A DNA stretch of 64,000 nucleotides from Mariprofundus ferrinatatus (GCF_002795825.1 NZ_CP018800.1:2044001-2108000), one strand, 5' to 3'; positions 18,503 to 28,963 are shown, counted from the stretch's first letter. The notes: a model not told the origin generated them from the sequence alone. Made by a program: numbers and translations.

Positions 18503-20947
18503 GTGAGTGAAATGGACGAAATGGATGAAATGTATGAGGTAATCCAGGAGTTTATTGTTGAGAGCAATGAGAACCTGGACAATCTTGATAATGATCTGGT
18601 AGCCCTCGAAGAGGATCCAACGAATGCGGATATCATGGGCAGCATCTTCCGCACCATTCATACAATCAAAGGAACCTGCGGCTTCCTCGGTTTTGGAAAA
18701 CTTGAGAAGGTTTCGCATGTTGGGGAAAACCTGCTAAGCAAGCTGCGCGAAGGTGAGCTTCCACTTACCCAGCCACGCACGACTGCACTCCTGCAGATGG
18801 TGGATGCCATTCGCCAGATGCTTGCCTGTATTGAAGAGAGCCAAAACGACGGTGATGAAGAGTATCTTGAACTGATCGAGAATCTGGCCGCACTGCAGAT
18901 TGCTGACGGTGAAGGCGAAGTCGACAGTGCAGCAGCGCAGGATGATGCGGCTGCCGAATCCGCTCCAGCCGTTGAAGATGATGAGCCTGAGGAAGAAGAG
19001 CGCGTTAAGCCCATTGGAGCCATACTTGTCGAGTCTGGCGACGTAAGTTCCGACGATCTGGCAGCTGCCATCCAGCAACAGCTGGACGGCGACAAGACTG
19101 CCGTCGGTGAAATCCTTGTTAACAAGGGTGTGGTTAAGAAAGAAGCTGTTGACAAGGCGGTGAGCAAACAAAGCGAGGCGCAGACACGCGCATCCACTGC
19201 CTCACCGAGTTCGATTCGAGTTGATGTCAATCTGCTGGATCAGTTGATGAATCTGGTTGGTGAGTTGGTATTAATCCGCAACCAGGTGCTGCAGTTTGGT
19301 GAATCATTCGACAACCCTGTTTTTTCCACGACATCCCAGCACTTGAGCCAGGTAACATCAGAGCTGCAGGAGCAGGTGATGCAGACCCGCATGCAGCCTA
19401 TTGGCGGCGTCTGGAGCAAATTCCCGCGCGTGGTCAGGGACCTTTCACAAGGGTGCGGCAAACAGATTCGTCTTGAGATGGAGGGCAAGGAGACCGATCT
19501 CGACAAATCATTGATTGAAGCGATCAAGGATCCGCTGACCCACCTTATACGCAACTCTGTCGACCATGGCATTGAAATGCCGGAAGTACGAACCGCAAAC
19601 GGCAAAGCCGCTGAAGGTGTGATAACACTGCGTGCATACCATGAAGGCGGTCAGGTAAATATTGAAATTTGCGATGACGGTGGCGGCATTGACCCGGAAA
19701 AGCTGAAGAGCAAGGCGCTGGAGAAGAAGCTGATCAGCGAAGATCAGGCCAAGAACATGGGTGAAAAAGATGCCCTGAACCTGATCTTCAAGGCCGGCTT
19801 TTCAACGGCTGCAGCGGTCACCAATATTTCCGGTCGCGGCGTCGGCATGGATGTAGTTAAAACCAATATCGAAAACCTCGGTGGCGTTGTCGACATCTCC
19901 AGCAAACTTGGCGAAGGCACTACCATGCGGATCAAGATTCCGCTGACCCTGGCGATTATCCCCGCACTCACTGTCACCTGTGCAGGTGACCGCTACGCCA
20001 TCCCTCAGATCAATCTGATGGAGCTTTTGATGCTTGAAGGGGAAGACGCCGTATCCGGCATTGAGCAGCTACATGGCGTACCTGTCTACAGGTTGCGCGG
20101 CAAGCTGCTGCCACTGCTCTATCTCAACAAGGAGTTGTGGGGGGAAGATTCTGCTGAAAATGCAGCAACCAACAGCAACATCAACATCGTTGTCCTAAAA
20201 GCCGGTGAGCTGCAGTTCGGGCTGGTAGTGGATGATGTTAATGACACGCAAGAGGTGGTTGTGAAACCGCTTGGCAAACAGTTGAAAGGCATTAACAGCC
20301 TGGCTGGTGCAACCATTATGGGCGATGGCCGCGTGGCGATTATCCTGGATGTGTTTGGCCTCGCGGAGAACGCAAAACTGCTCTCCGAGACGGCTCAACA
20401 GGGTGCAGGCATCCATGATGAACAGCTGGCGACTGAAGAGAAAGAGAAGGTATCTCTGGTTCTGATGCGCAACCCGGATGGAGGCCGCATGACAGTGCCT
20501 CTTTCAGAGGTGACGCGCCTTGAGGAGATCCAGAAGAACGACATTGAAAGCGTGGGTAACGATGAGGTTGTTCGCTACAGGGGACAGATCATGACACTTA
20601 TCAATGTCTTTTCCCTGCTGCCAGAGCGCCGCAGCAGTGAGCGACTCATCGCTGACGGGGAAAAAGAGATGGAAAGCAGCGGCACACAGCAGAGCGCCGA
20701 TAGCAGCGGTGTCGTTCAGGTTATTGTCTGCACAAAAGGTGATAAAGCCATCGGACTCGTAGTGGATCAGGTGCTTGATGTAACTGAAGAGGTTGTGGAG
20801 ATCTCAGGAGAGTCCAGCCGCAGGGGCGTCTCCGCTACAGCGGTCATTCAGGACAGGGTGACCGAGTTCCTGGACATTGATGAGGTGATCGCCATGAGCA
20901 GCGGCAAAAGCAAACGCCGCAGTAGTCATTCAGGCGCGGAGGCCTAA
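18503..20947 (+). CDS. cheA: chemotaxis histidine kinase CheA with two CheW-like domains
   Basis: 814 residues. Order: Hpt domain (His53 in FRTIHTIKGTCGFLGF), an acidic linker, a segment of two LGEIL-type repeats (PIGAILVESGDVSSDDL and VGEILVNKGVVKKEAV, about 170-228) where the P2 CheY-binding domain is expected, dimerisation domain (about 235-300), HATPase (RNSVDHGIE; GRGVGMDVV), a CheW domain (about 480-620) and a second CheW-like domain (about 650-795). The GTG at 18503 has GAGAGG about 11 bases upstream; ATG at 18512 is an alternative. It autophosphorylates under receptor control and passes phosphate to CheY and CheB encoded downstream. Confidence 0.95.
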   Translation: MSEMDEMDEMYEVIQEFIVESNENLDNLDNDLVALEEDPTNADIMGSIFRTIHTIKGTCGFLGFGKLEKVSHVGENLLSKLREGELPLTQPRTTALLQMVDAIRQMLACIEESQNDGDEEYLELIENLAALQIADGEGEVDSAAAQDDAAAESAPAVEDDEPEEEERVKPIGAILVESGDVSSDDLAAAIQQQLDGDKTAVGEILVNKGVVKKEAVDKAVSKQSEAQTRASTASPSSIRVDVNLLDQLMNLVGELVLIRNQVLQFGESFDNPVFSTTSQHLSQVTSELQEQVMQTRMQPIGGVWSKFPRVVRDLSQGCGKQIRLEMEGKETDLDKSLIEAIKDPLTHLIRNSVDHGIEMPEVRTANGKAAEGVITLRAYHEGGQVNIEICDDGGGIDPEKLKSKALEKKLISEDQAKNMGEKDALNLIFKAGFSTAAAVTNISGRGVGMDVVKTNIENLGGVVDISSKLGEGTTMRIKIPLTLAIIPALTVTCAGDRYAIPQINLMELLMLEGEDAVSGIEQLHGVPVYRLRGKLLPLLYLNKELWGEDSAENAATNSNINIVVLKAGELQFGLVVDDVNDTQEVVVKPLGKQLKGINSLAGATIMGDGRVAIILDVFGLAENAKLLSETAQQGAGIHDEQLATEEKEKVSLVLMRNPDGGRMTVPLSEVTRLEEIQKNDIESVGNDEVVRYRGQIMTLINVFSLLPERRSSERLIADGEKEMESSGTQQSADSSGVVQVIVCTKGDKAIGLVVDQVLDVTEEVVEISGESSRRGVSATAVIQDRVTEFLDIDEVIAMSSGKSKRRSSHSGAEA

Positions 20948-20949
20948 CC

Positions 20950-21369
20950 ATGCAACTGTGTACATTTAAACTCGGGGATTACTTCTTTGGTGTGGATGTG
21001 GAAAAGGTTCAGGAGGTCATCCGCCATCAGGAGATGACGCGAATCCCTCTTGCCAAAAAGGAGATCCGTGGACTGATCAATCTGCGTGGCCAAATTGTCA
21101 CCGCAGTGGACCTGCGACTGTTACTGGGCCTGAGCAAGTTCTCGGACTCTGATGAGCCGATGAACATCATTATCTGTGATGATGACGGCGCAGTCAGCTT
21201 TCAGGTTGATGAGATCGGCGATGTTCTCGATGTCGATGAATCCAGCTTTGAATATCCCCCCGAAACGCTCAAGGGCATTGCCCGTGAGTTGATCCAGGGG
21301 GCATACAAGCTCACGGACCGCCTTCTGCTTGTGCTCGATGCAGACAAGGCCGTGGAAGTAACCGCATAA
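20950..21369 (+). CDS. cheW: chemotaxis coupling protein CheW
   Basis: 139 residues, a single CheW domain: [20 protein letters not shown] at the N-terminus, then [16 protein letters not shown], and IVDEIGDV-like [13 protein letters not shown]. It couples receptors to CheA at the membrane array. It starts two bases after the cheA stop. Confidence 0.95.
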   Translation: MQLCTFKLGDYFFGVDVEKVQEVIRHQEMTRIPLAKKEIRGLINLRGQIVTAVDLRLLLGLSKFSDSDEPMNIIICDDDGAVSFQVDEIGDVLDVDESSFEYPPETLKGIARELIQGAYKLTDRLLLVLDADKAVEVTA

Positions 21370-21421
21370 AGTCAAAAAACAAGGGAATCAATTTTGTTTG
21401 ACACCGGGGAGAGGAAATAGA

Positions 21422-23020
21422 ATGAAAGTGGCTGAAAAAGTATTTATGGGAAGTGAAAACCTCTCCTTAAAAATCAAGCTCAACGTAGCAGTTTCTATCA
21501 TATTCATGATCGTCATGGGGGTAGACAGAACCTACTCGCTGATCGAGGAAGATCATCGCGTCATCGCCATGACTGAAGAGAGCGTCGCCAAAGACTCCAA
21601 CAATTACTTCGACAGCCTTAACATGCTGATGCTTGCAGCAGACATGGATGAGCGCGATGTACTGCGTAAAAAGGTTCTGGACAGCGACAAGAACATTATT
21701 GAAGCACGTGTATTGCGTGGAGAAGCGGTGAAACAGCAGTACGGGCCGGGAAGCGCTGACGAACAGCCACGTGACGACCTGGATCGCAGCGCCCTGCAGG
21801 GTGAAGAGATCTCAGTCATTGAGGATGGTAAGAATGGCCGGGTCCTGACAGTCATCACGCCGTTTCGTGCGACCGAGAATACGCGCGGCGTCAACTGCCT
21901 TAGCTGCCACGATGTATCTTCCGGCAGTGTTAATGGTGCGGTTCGCATCTCCTACTCACTGCAGGAAATTGACAGTGAGCTGAACGAGGCCATGTGGATG
22001 GGCATTGGTATCAGCCTTGGGCTGCTGCTGCTGGGGCTTACCGGCCTGAATGTGATCTTGAACCATATCGTGGTCAACCCGGTCGTCAGCCTGAGCAACC
22101 GCCTGAAGGATATTGCCGAGGGCGAGGGCGACCTGACCCAGCGTGTTGAGGTCTCAGGCAATGATGAGATCGGGCGGCTCGGGGCATCATTCAACACCTT
22201 CACCGCCAAGATTCAGGAGACCATCAGCGCCATATCATCCAACTCCCACACCTTGAGTGGTGCCGCTGAAGAGCTGACATCGGTCAGCCAGCAGATGGGC
22301 GCCAATGCCGAGGAGACATCGGCGCAGGCAGGTGTAGTTGCAGGCGCCTCCGAGACGATCAGCAACAACGTACAGACCGTTGCCAGCGGCATCGAGGAGT
22401 TGAGCGCCACTACGCGTGAAATTGCCGGCAATGCCTCAGAGGCGGCCAAGGTTGCACTCTCTGCCGTAGAGACTGCCGATGCAGCCAATGCCACCGTCAG
22501 CAAGCTCAATGTGAGCAGCACCGAGATCGGTGAGATCATCAACGCCATCAACTCCATTGCGCAGCAGACAAAACTGCTGGCACTCAATGCCACCATTGAG
22601 GCGGCCCGTGCCGGCGAGGCAGGCAAAGGCTTCGCGGTGGTGGCCAACGAGGTGAAGGATCTGGCCATGGAGACTGGCAAGGCTTCCGACGATATCGCCA
22701 GGAAGATCGAGATCATCCAGTCGGATACCACAGAGGCTGTGGCGGCGATCAGCAAGATCAATGAGGTGATTGCGCAGATCAATGAGTTCCAGAGCACCAT
22801 TGCCAGTGCTGTGGAGGAGCAGAGTGCGACGGCCGGCGAGATATCCAGGAATGTCGCCGATGTGGCGCAAGGAAGCAGTGAGATCACCCAGAACATCGCT
22901 GGCGTGGCCGAGGCTGCACAGAGCACCTCAACGGGTGCCAACGACACCCTGCAGGCCTCTGCCGAGCTCTCCCGCATGGCAGCTGAACTGCAGCAGCATG
23001 TGGCCAAGTTCAAGTTTTAA
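21422..23020 (+). CDS. methyl-accepting chemotaxis protein with periplasmic c-type haem motif
   Basis: 532 residues from the ATG at 21422, which follows GAGAGGAAA; an in-frame upstream start at 21398 lacks such a site. Membrane helix about 18-35, periplasmic domain about 36-192 with CLSCH (Cys159, Cys162, His163) in VNCLSCHDV, second helix about 193-218, HAMP, then the MCP signalling domain with the hairpin tip around [22 protein letters not shown] single covalently bound haem is likely, as in the haem-PAS receptors of Geobacter. It probably senses redox state or a haem ligand. No C-terminal CheR-binding pentapeptide. The signalling part is nearly identical in DNA to the next receptor and to the one at 45256-46851. 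Confidence 0.93.
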   Translation: MKVAEKVFMGSENLSLKIKLNVAVSIIFMIVMGVDRTYSLIEEDHRVIAMTEESVAKDSNNYFDSLNMLMLAADMDERDVLRKKVLDSDKNIIEARVLRGEAVKQQYGPGSADEQPRDDLDRSALQGEEISVIEDGKNGRVLTVITPFRATENTRGVNCLSCHDVSSGSVNGAVRISYSLQEIDSELNEAMWMGIGISLGLLLLGLTGLNVILNHIVVNPVVSLSNRLKDIAEGEGDLTQRVEVSGNDEIGRLGASFNTFTAKIQETISAISSNSHTLSGAAEELTSVSQQMGANAEETSAQAGVVAGASETISNNVQTVASGIEELSATTREIAGNASEAAKVALSAVETADAANATVSKLNVSSTEIGEIINAINSIAQQTKLLALNATIEAARAGEAGKGFAVVANEVKDLAMETGKASDDIARKIEIIQSDTTEAVAAISKINEVIAQINEFQSTIASAVEEQSATAGEISRNVADVAQGSSEITQNIAGVAEAAQSTSTGANDTLQASAELSRMAAELQQHVAKFKF

Positions 23021-23029
23021 CTGACACCC

Positions 23030-23065
23030 GATACATAAGCCGGCGCAACTTCCGGCTTATGTATC
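23030..23065 (+). terminator. hairpin between two receptor genes
   Basis: Perfect 14-base arms GATACATAAGCCGG and CCGGCTTATGTATC around an 8-base loop, ten bases after the receptor stop codon. No T tract follows, so it may limit read-through or protect the upstream mRNA end rather than stop transcription fully. Confidence 0.5.
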
Positions 23066-23143
23066 AGGCCAGGGTGGCAACGAGACCTCTGGTACCTTCC
23101 GTAACGCCGAACATAAAAAACCAAACAGAAAAGGAACATCAGC

Positions 23144-25132
23144 ATGAAATTCGTCACAACTTTTATCGGCAATCTGGGGATCAATACAAAACTCAGCATG
23201 CTGCTCGGGTTACCGATGCTCGGCATACTGATTCTGGCTATCATGATGGCCAGCTCGAAATGGGATGAGGTAGAGCGCCTGCATCTGCTTGAGAGTTCAT
23301 CTATTCTGAATGTGAAAGTTGGCAACCTGATGCATGAGATGCAGAAGGAGCGCAGTGCCAGCGCAGGTTTTCTCGCTTCCAAGGGTGCCAAATTCAGTAC
23401 CATCTTACGCAGCCAGCGTACAGAGACCGACCGAGCCCTCAATGAACTCAGGGAGTACACAGAGATTCTCGATCATGCTGCCCTGACTGCTGATGGGGAT
23501 GCCGCGCTCAAGAGCTACATGAGTAATCTAGGAAACCTGAGCAGCAAACGCTCCCAGGTGGATGGCTTCCATATTACTGCAGAGGAACAGAGAGCGTGGT
23601 ATAAAAAGACCAACAGTGATGGATTACACCTGGTTGCCATGGCTGTGCAGTCCGCCTATGACCCTGACCTGACGATCAGCGCCGCCCTCTCCATGATGAG
23701 TGCCGGCTACCTCACCTTCCTCTCTCTGAAAGAGCTTGCGGCAAGTGAGAGGGATACCTTAATCTCAGTCTTTTCTGCTGATGTCATCGAACAGAAAGAG
23801 CATGATGAACTGGTTACCTTGATCGGCGAGCAGCACGTTTATGAGAAGCTGTTCACCGAAATTGGCGAAGTTGCCTTTGCTGAGACACTCCACAACAACA
23901 TGAGAGGGGCATCCGTCGCTGCTGCCGCCGCAGAGGTTGAGAAGCTTCATGAAATGGCACGCAGTAAGCACAGCCATTTTGGTGTGGATCCGGAACAGTG
24001 GTACCGGGTTATGAGCCAAAAGATCGCCGGCCTGTATGAGACGGAGTCATACATCGGCAAGGACCTTGTTGAGGAAGCGGAGGTGATGGCATCTGAATCA
24101 TCAGGGCAGCTATGGAGGATTGTCATCCTCGTTGCCTTCCTGATGGTCTTCAATCTTGTTCAGGGCGTGATTACGAGCAGGGGCATTATCCGCTCGCTCA
24201 GAGAGACCATGGATGTGCTGCACGCCATGGCTGACGGTGATTTAACCCGGCGTGTCAAAGAGAAGTCCAGGGATGAAGTCGGCCAGATGAATGAATACCT
24301 TGCCAATGCACTCGATGGTCTTCAGGCAACCATCGCTGCGATATCCAGCAACTCCCAGACCTTGAGCGGTGCCGCCGAAGAGCTGACATCGGTCAGTCAG
24401 CAGATGGGCGCCAATGCCGAGGAGACTTCGGCGCAGGCCGGTGTGGTTGCAGGCGCCTCCGAGACGATCAGCAACAACGTGCAGACCGTTGCCAGCGGCA
24501 TCGAGGAGTTGAGCGCCACTACGCGTGAAATTGCCGGCAATGCCTCAGAGGCGGCCAAGGTTGCACTCTCTGCCGTAGAGACTGCCGATGCAGCCAATGC
24601 CACCGTGAGCAAGCTCAATGTGAGCAGTACCGAGATCGGTGAGATCATCAACGCCATCAACTCCATTGCGCAGCAGACAAAACTGCTGGCCCTCAATGCC
24701 ACCATTGAGGCGGCCCGTGCCGGCGAGGCAGGCAAAGGCTTCGCGGTGGTAGCCAACGAGGTGAAGGATCTGGCCATGGAGACAGGCAAGGCTTCCGACG
24801 ATATCGCCAGGAAGATCGAGATCATCCAGTCGGACACCACAGAGGCTGTGGCGGCGATCAGCAAGATCAATGAGGTGATTGCGCAGATCAATGAGTTCCA
24901 GAGCACCATTGCCAGTGCTGTGGAGGAGCAGAGTGCGACGGCCGGCGAGATATCCAGGAATGTCGCCGATGTGGCGCAGGGAAGCAGTGAGATCACCCAG
25001 AACATCGCTGGCGTGGCCGAGGCTGCACAGAGTACTTCAACAGGTGCCAACGACACCCTGCAGGCCTCTGCCGAGCTCTCCCGCATGGCGGCTGAACTGC
25101 AGCAGCATGTGACCAGGTTTAAATTGGCATAA
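23144..25132 (+). CDS. methyl-accepting chemotaxis protein with NIT sensor domain
   Basis: 662 residues. First membrane helix about 17-38, long periplasmic region about 40-320 matching the NIT (nitrate/nitrite-sensing) type: [16 protein letters not shown] and the helical repeats after it, second helix about 325-345 ([17 protein letters not shown]), HAMP, then the same MCP signalling domain as the receptor before it. The ligand is not known; NIT domains are associated with nitrate and nitrite. The ATG at 23144 follows AAGGAAC. Confidence 0.9.
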   Translation: MKFVTTFIGNLGINTKLSMLLGLPMLGILILAIMMASSKWDEVERLHLLESSSILNVKVGNLMHEMQKERSASAGFLASKGAKFSTILRSQRTETDRALNELREYTEILDHAALTADGDAALKSYMSNLGNLSSKRSQVDGFHITAEEQRAWYKKTNSDGLHLVAMAVQSAYDPDLTISAALSMMSAGYLTFLSLKELAASERDTLISVFSADVIEQKEHDELVTLIGEQHVYEKLFTEIGEVAFAETLHNNMRGASVAAAAAEVEKLHEMARSKHSHFGVDPEQWYRVMSQKIAGLYETESYIGKDLVEEAEVMASESSGQLWRIVILVAFLMVFNLVQGVITSRGIIRSLRETMDVLHAMADGDLTRRVKEKSRDEVGQMNEYLANALDGLQATIAAISSNSQTLSGAAEELTSVSQQMGANAEETSAQAGVVAGASETISNNVQTVASGIEELSATTREIAGNASEAAKVALSAVETADAANATVSKLNVSSTEIGEIINAINSIAQQTKLLALNATIEAARAGEAGKGFAVVANEVKDLAMETGKASDDIARKIEIIQSDTTEAVAAISKINEVIAQINEFQSTIASAVEEQSATAGEISRNVADVAQGSSEITQNIAGVAEAAQSTSTGANDTLQASAELSRMAAELQQHVTRFKLA

Positions 25133-25141
25133 GTAATGCTA

Positions 25142-25163
25142 AAGCCGGAATACACCCCGGCTT
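25142..25163 (+). terminator. weak hairpin after the NIT receptor gene
   Basis: AAGCCGG and CCGGCTT arms with an 8-base loop just after the receptor stop. It resembles the hairpin core after the previous receptor gene. No T tract follows. Confidence 0.35.
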
Positions 25164-25248
25164 CAGAGAAAACCCAGTGTGCGCGAAGAGGGGACAGTTC
25201 ATTTGCCTTCGCTGGAAACGGAAAAATAAATAAGTTTGGGGTAAAAAT

Positions 25249-25614
25249 ATGCGAGCTCTGATAGTTGATGATTCAAAAGCGATGAGAATGATTATCGGCC
25301 GAACCGTGAAAGCCCTGGGCTTTGAGATCATCGAGGCCTGTCATGGCCGGGAAGCATTGGAGCGCCTGCAGGACAGTGGCACCTTTGACGTTGCCCTGGT
25401 GGACTGGAACATGCCTGAAATGAACGGATATGAATTTATTTGCGCCGTTCGAGCCGATGCAGCCTATAACGACATGAAGATTGTAATGGTGACCACCGAG
25501 GCTGAAATGTCGCAGGTGATCAAGGCACTGGAAGCAGGGGCGAATGAGTACATCATGAAGCCATTCACCAAAGAGATGATCCAGGAAAAACTTCAACTTC
25601 TCGGTTTGAACTGA
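25249..25614 (+). CDS. cheY: single-domain response regulator CheY (first copy)
   Basis: 121-residue receiver: ALIVDDSKAMR acidic start, phospho-acceptor Asp in LVDWNMPEMNG (about residue 52), Thr in VMVTTEAE, Lys in MKPFTKE. Binds the flagellar switch protein FliM when phosphorylated by CheA. It is followed by cheB after two bases. Confidence 0.93.
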   Translation: MRALIVDDSKAMRMIIGRTVKALGFEIIEACHGREALERLQDSGTFDVALVDWNMPEMNGYEFICAVRADAAYNDMKIVMVTTEAEMSQVIKALEAGANEYIMKPFTKEMIQEKLQLLGLN

Positions 25615-25616
25615 AG

Positions 25617-26723
25617 ATGAGCGATATGATCAGAGTTCTTGTTGTCGATGACTCGGTGGTAATCCGGAAAATGGTCAGCGATGTGCTGGCCAGTGATCCG
25701 GCCATTGAGGTTATCGGTGTTGCCGCCAATGGCAGCATTGCCCTGGATAAAATTGACAAGCTCAAGCCTGATCTGATCACTCTGGATATTGAGATGCCGG
25801 TAATGGATGGGCTGGAGACCCTGAAAGAGCTTCGGAAACTCCACCCCAGACTGAAAGTCATTATGTTCAGCACACTGACTGAACGCGGCGCCAGAGCGAG
25901 CCTTGATGCCCTCTCCCTTGGCGCCAACGATTATGTAACCAAGCCGGCCAATGTCGGCAGCGTGGCTGCTGCACAGCAATGCCTTCGTGACGAACTGATA
26001 CCGAAGATCAAAGGCTTCTTCCACCGTGGCCCGGCACTGCCTGCAAAGGCTCCTGTGCCCGCTCCGGCCAAGCAGCCTGTTGCCTCTCCAGTAGTCAGCC
26101 CTGCGGCCAGCGTCCGCCCTGGGCTACGGCAGAGGGTGGATATTGTAGCCATAGGCATCTCAACAGGCGGACCCAATGCGCTTATGGAGATGGTGCCAAC
26201 GTTGCCGAAGAATTTTCCGGTACCCATCGTGATTGTTCAGCATATGCCGGAAATGTTTACCAAGCTGCTGGCTGACCGGCTTGACCAGAAGTCCGACATA
26301 CAGGTCAGAGAGGCAGCCGCCGGAGACAAACTGGCGCCGGGTCTGGCACTGATTGCGCCGGGTGGTTTTCACATGACCCTGGTACGCAAAGGTGCGGTGG
26401 TGGAAACCGCCCTGAATCAGGACGCGCCGGAAAATTCCTGCCGCCCTGCTGTGGATGTTCTGTTCCGTTCCGTTTCCGATCTCTATGGCGCCAATGTATT
26501 GGCGGTAATCATGACCGGAATGGGGCAGGACGGCATGCTCGGCTGCCAGAAAATCAAGGCGGCAGGTGGCCAGGTTATTGCCCAGGACAAAGAGAGCTCC
26601 GTGGTCTGGGGAATGCCCGGCGCGGTTGCCGGCGCCGGCCTGTCGGAAGAGTTGATTCCCCTGAATCGGCTGGGAAGTGAAATTACCCGCAGAGTTCAGG
26701 CTGCACGTTTTGGGAGTAAATAA
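25617..26723 (+). CDS. cheB: chemoreceptor glutamate methylesterase CheB
   Basis: 368 residues: receiver (LVVDDSVVIRK; Asp in LDIEMPVMDG; KP in VTKPANVG), a Pro/Ala-rich linker (about 145-170), and the methylesterase domain with the catalytic Ser in GISTGGPNAL, His in VQHMPEMF and Asp in ITGMGQDG-like MTGMGQDGM. Removes methyl groups from receptors for adaptation. A second ATG lies at 25626. Confidence 0.95.
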   Translation: MSDMIRVLVVDDSVVIRKMVSDVLASDPAIEVIGVAANGSIALDKIDKLKPDLITLDIEMPVMDGLETLKELRKLHPRLKVIMFSTLTERGARASLDALSLGANDYVTKPANVGSVAAAQQCLRDELIPKIKGFFHRGPALPAKAPVPAPAKQPVASPVVSPAASVRPGLRQRVDIVAIGISTGGPNALMEMVPTLPKNFPVPIVIVQHMPEMFTKLLADRLDQKSDIQVREAAAGDKLAPGLALIAPGGFHMTLVRKGAVVETALNQDAPENSCRPAVDVLFRSVSDLYGANVLAVIMTGMGQDGMLGCQKIKAAGGQVIAQDKESSVVWGMPGAVAGAGLSEELIPLNRLGSEITRRVQAARFGSK

Positions 26724-26728
26724 TAGCC

Positions 26729-27547
26729 ATGGTCAACGAACACGATTTCGCCTATATCCGCAAGTTGGTCTATGACAACTCTGCCATTGTGCTAGAAACG
26801 GGAAAGGAGTACCTGGTTGACTCCAGAATCAATCCGCTCGCCAAGGCGAAGGGATTTGCCTCCCTTTCTGAATTTGTCAAAAAACTTCAGCAAACCCCAT
26901 ATGGCCCGCTCCATTACGATGTCATTGAGGCCATGACAACCAATGAAACAAGCTTCTTTCGTGATGCCCATCCGTTTGAGGCGATGAAAACAACCGTTCT
27001 GCCTGAAATGGCAGAGAAACTGGCGCTTAAAAAGCGCCTGAACATCTGGTCCGCAGCCTGTTCCAGCGGCCAGGAGCCCTACTCCCTGGCCATGCTCGCC
27101 AACGAGTTTTTTAACTCACAGCCGAGCTGGAAAGTGAGCATCACGGCCAGCGACATCTCGGAAGAGATGTTGAGTTACACGAAAAAAGGGCACTACACAC
27201 AGCTGGAAATCAACCGCGGCCTTCCGGTGACCATGATGGTCAAATATTTTGAGAATCATGGCTCAGTATGGAAGGCAAAAGACAACATCAGGAATATGCT
27301 TGATTTCCGCAAACTGAATCTGTCTGCGCCATGGCCGATGATGCCGAAGATGGACATTATATTTCTGCGCAATGTGCTGATTTATTTCGATCAGGAAACC
27401 AAAAGGGGCATTCTGAACAAGGTGCGCAATCAACTGCATCCCGATGGTTATCTGTTTCTTGGTTCGGCAGAGACCACGTTTAACCTGGATGACTCATTTG
27501 AGAGAAAATTAATTGGCCGTGCAGTTTGCTATCAGCTGCGCAAATAA
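26729..27547 (+). CDS. cheR: chemoreceptor methyltransferase CheR
   Basis: 272 residues with the CheR N-terminal helical domain, NETSFFRD, the SAM-binding WSAACSSGQEPYSLAM, and FLRNVLIYFD. Adds methyl groups to receptor glutamates. Follows cheB by five bases. Confidence 0.95.
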   Translation: MVNEHDFAYIRKLVYDNSAIVLETGKEYLVDSRINPLAKAKGFASLSEFVKKLQQTPYGPLHYDVIEAMTTNETSFFRDAHPFEAMKTTVLPEMAEKLALKKRLNIWSAACSSGQEPYSLAMLANEFFNSQPSWKVSITASDISEEMLSYTKKGHYTQLEINRGLPVTMMVKYFENHGSVWKAKDNIRNMLDFRKLNLSAPWPMMPKMDIIFLRNVLIYFDQETKRGILNKVRNQLHPDGYLFLGSAETTFNLDDSFERKLIGRAVCYQLRK

Positions 27548-27558
27548 AGGAGAGGGCT

Positions 27559-28008
27559 ATGCATTTTAATGAAGAGGATGTAAACAGGATTGTCACCGAT
27601 ATCTGGACCACCATATTGGATCTGGAAATTGAACAGGTTCAGGATGTTGTTGCGCTTCCACCGGGACAGCGGTCCATGGTCGGCTGCATTCAGATTGCCG
27701 GTGAATGGCAGGGGGCGGTAACGCTGTTCTGCCCTGATTCTCTAGTTCGGAAATCTGCAGCCTCCATGTTTGGCATGAGTGAGGACGAGGTTTCGGAAGA
27801 GGAGATGCAGGATACCCTGGGTGAACTCACCAATATGACAGCCGGCAACATCAATACCCTGCTGCCTCAGGGGTGCACTATTTCATTGCCATCGGTAGCT
27901 GAGGGAATCGATTACAAAATCACGATTCCGGGTGGAAGAATAACCACCCAGCTCGGCTTTATGTGCGAAGGCGAGCCGATGATTGCGGCCATTATGGAAC
28001 GGGTTTAA
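27559..28008 (+). CDS. CheX-like CheY-P phosphatase
   Basis: 149 residues from the ATG at 27559, which follows AAGGAGAGG; an in-frame start at 27526 would overlap cheR. The CheX/CheC core motif E-x2-N is present in LGELTNMTAGNI, after an acidic MSEDEVSEEEM stretch. CheX dephosphorylates CheY-P and so ends the signal; no cheZ gene is present in the operon, which supports this role. C-terminal LGFMCEGEPMIAAIM closes the domain. Confidence 0.82.
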   Translation: MHFNEEDVNRIVTDIWTTILDLEIEQVQDVVALPPGQRSMVGCIQIAGEWQGAVTLFCPDSLVRKSAASMFGMSEDEVSEEEMQDTLGELTNMTAGNINTLLPQGCTISLPSVAEGIDYKITIPGGRITTQLGFMCEGEPMIAAIMERV

Positions 28009-28064
28009 CACTCCCGCCCGAGAAAATTGAAAACTCAAATAAAACAGAAGAAACGGAGAGAAAT

Positions 28065-28430
28065 ATGAAAATTCTGGTAGTAGATGACAGTAAAGCCATG
28101 CGTATGATTGTGTTGCGTACATTGCGCCAGGCTGGATTTGGAGATCACGAAACCAAAGAGGCAGCCGATGGCAAGGAAGGGCTCGACCTTGTTCATCAGT
28201 GGGCCCCGGATGTAATTATTTCAGACTGGAATATGCCGAACATGAACGGACTGGAGTTTCTGCAGGCGTTAAAGGGCGAAGGCTTCGCTGGCCTGTTCGG
28301 GTTTGTAACCACGGAGGGTTCACCAAAAATGCGTGATACCGCCATGGAGGAAGGTGCCAGTTTCCTGATCACCAAACCTTTCACAGCCCAGTCATTCCAG
28401 ACTGAATTGGGTCCGACCCTGAATGGCTGA
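28065..28430 (+). CDS. single-domain response regulator CheY (second copy)
   Basis: 121-residue receiver with ILVVDDSKAMRMI, phospho-acceptor Asp in ISDWNMPNMNG, Thr in GFVTTEGS and Lys in ITKPFTAQ. It is only moderately similar to the first CheY and is coupled to the PilZ gene by an 8-base overlap. Having two CheY proteins suggests that one acts at the motor and the other as a phosphate sink or on the PilZ branch; this is inference. Confidence 0.9.
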   Translation: MKILVVDDSKAMRMIVLRTLRQAGFGDHETKEAADGKEGLDLVHQWAPDVIISDWNMPNMNGLEFLQALKGEGFAGLFGFVTTEGSPKMRDTAMEEGASFLITKPFTAQSFQTELGPTLNG

Positions 28431-28812
28431 CACTGGTAACAGACGCGACTTTTCCCGTGTCGAGACCCACATTGATGCCGAGGTCATTTGTGCGGATAAG
28501 GTTCTCAGTGGCCGGCTTGTCGATGTCAGCATGCGCGGAGTACGGATACTGTGCGATGAAACGTTGCCGCAGCAGAGCAAATGCGAAGTAAAATGTTTTC
28601 TTGGCGAATCCAGGGAGAGTCCGCTCTGCATCAAAGCCAACGGGAAGGTGATTCGCTCTACTGAGGATGGCATCAGTATTGAGATCTCTGAAATTGATCT
28701 GGACAGCTTTGGACATCTGCGCAATCTGGTGCTCATGAATGCCAGAGATGGCTCACAGGTCGAAGATGAACTCAAATCCCATTTGGGGCTGAAAAAGCCT
28801 TCGTCCACATAA
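28423..28812 (+). CDS. PilZ domain protein (c-di-GMP binding)
   Basis: 129 residues. The c-di-GMP signatures are both visible: RRDFSRV near residue 7 (the RxxxR motif) and DVSMRGV near 35 (the D/NxSxxG motif). Probably changes motility in response to c-di-GMP. It ends the chemotaxis operon just before a strong hairpin. Confidence 0.85.
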   Translation: MADTGNRRDFSRVETHIDAEVICADKVLSGRLVDVSMRGVRILCDETLPQQSKCEVKCFLGESRESPLCIKANGKVIRSTEDGISIEISEIDLDSFGHLRNLVLMNARDGSQVEDELKSHLGLKKPSST

Positions 28813-28840
28813 TTGCCCTGAGCAACCATCTAAACGAACC

Positions 28841-28890
28841 AAAGCAGGCCGGCTGAAGAGCCAATCTCCCCTTCTCAGCCGGCCTGCTTT
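28841..28890 (+). terminator. terminator after the chemotaxis operon
   Basis: Perfect 16-base arms AAAGCAGGCCGGCTGA and TCAGCCGGCCTGCTTT with an 18-base loop, flanked by A and T runs, 29 bases after the PilZ stop. The A/T flanks could make it work in both directions. Confidence 0.7.
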
Positions 28891-28963
28891 ACCTCTGCAA
28901 GCTTTCCCCTCTCTCACCCCGATCTTCCCGCCTGTCCACGCTTGTGCAGCACAGATGAAGTAA

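Noticed and set aside
18290-18718. Minus-strand open frame of 142 residues over the cheA promoter
   Set aside because: It overlaps the cheA Hpt coding region and the sigma-28 promoter and shows no family motif.
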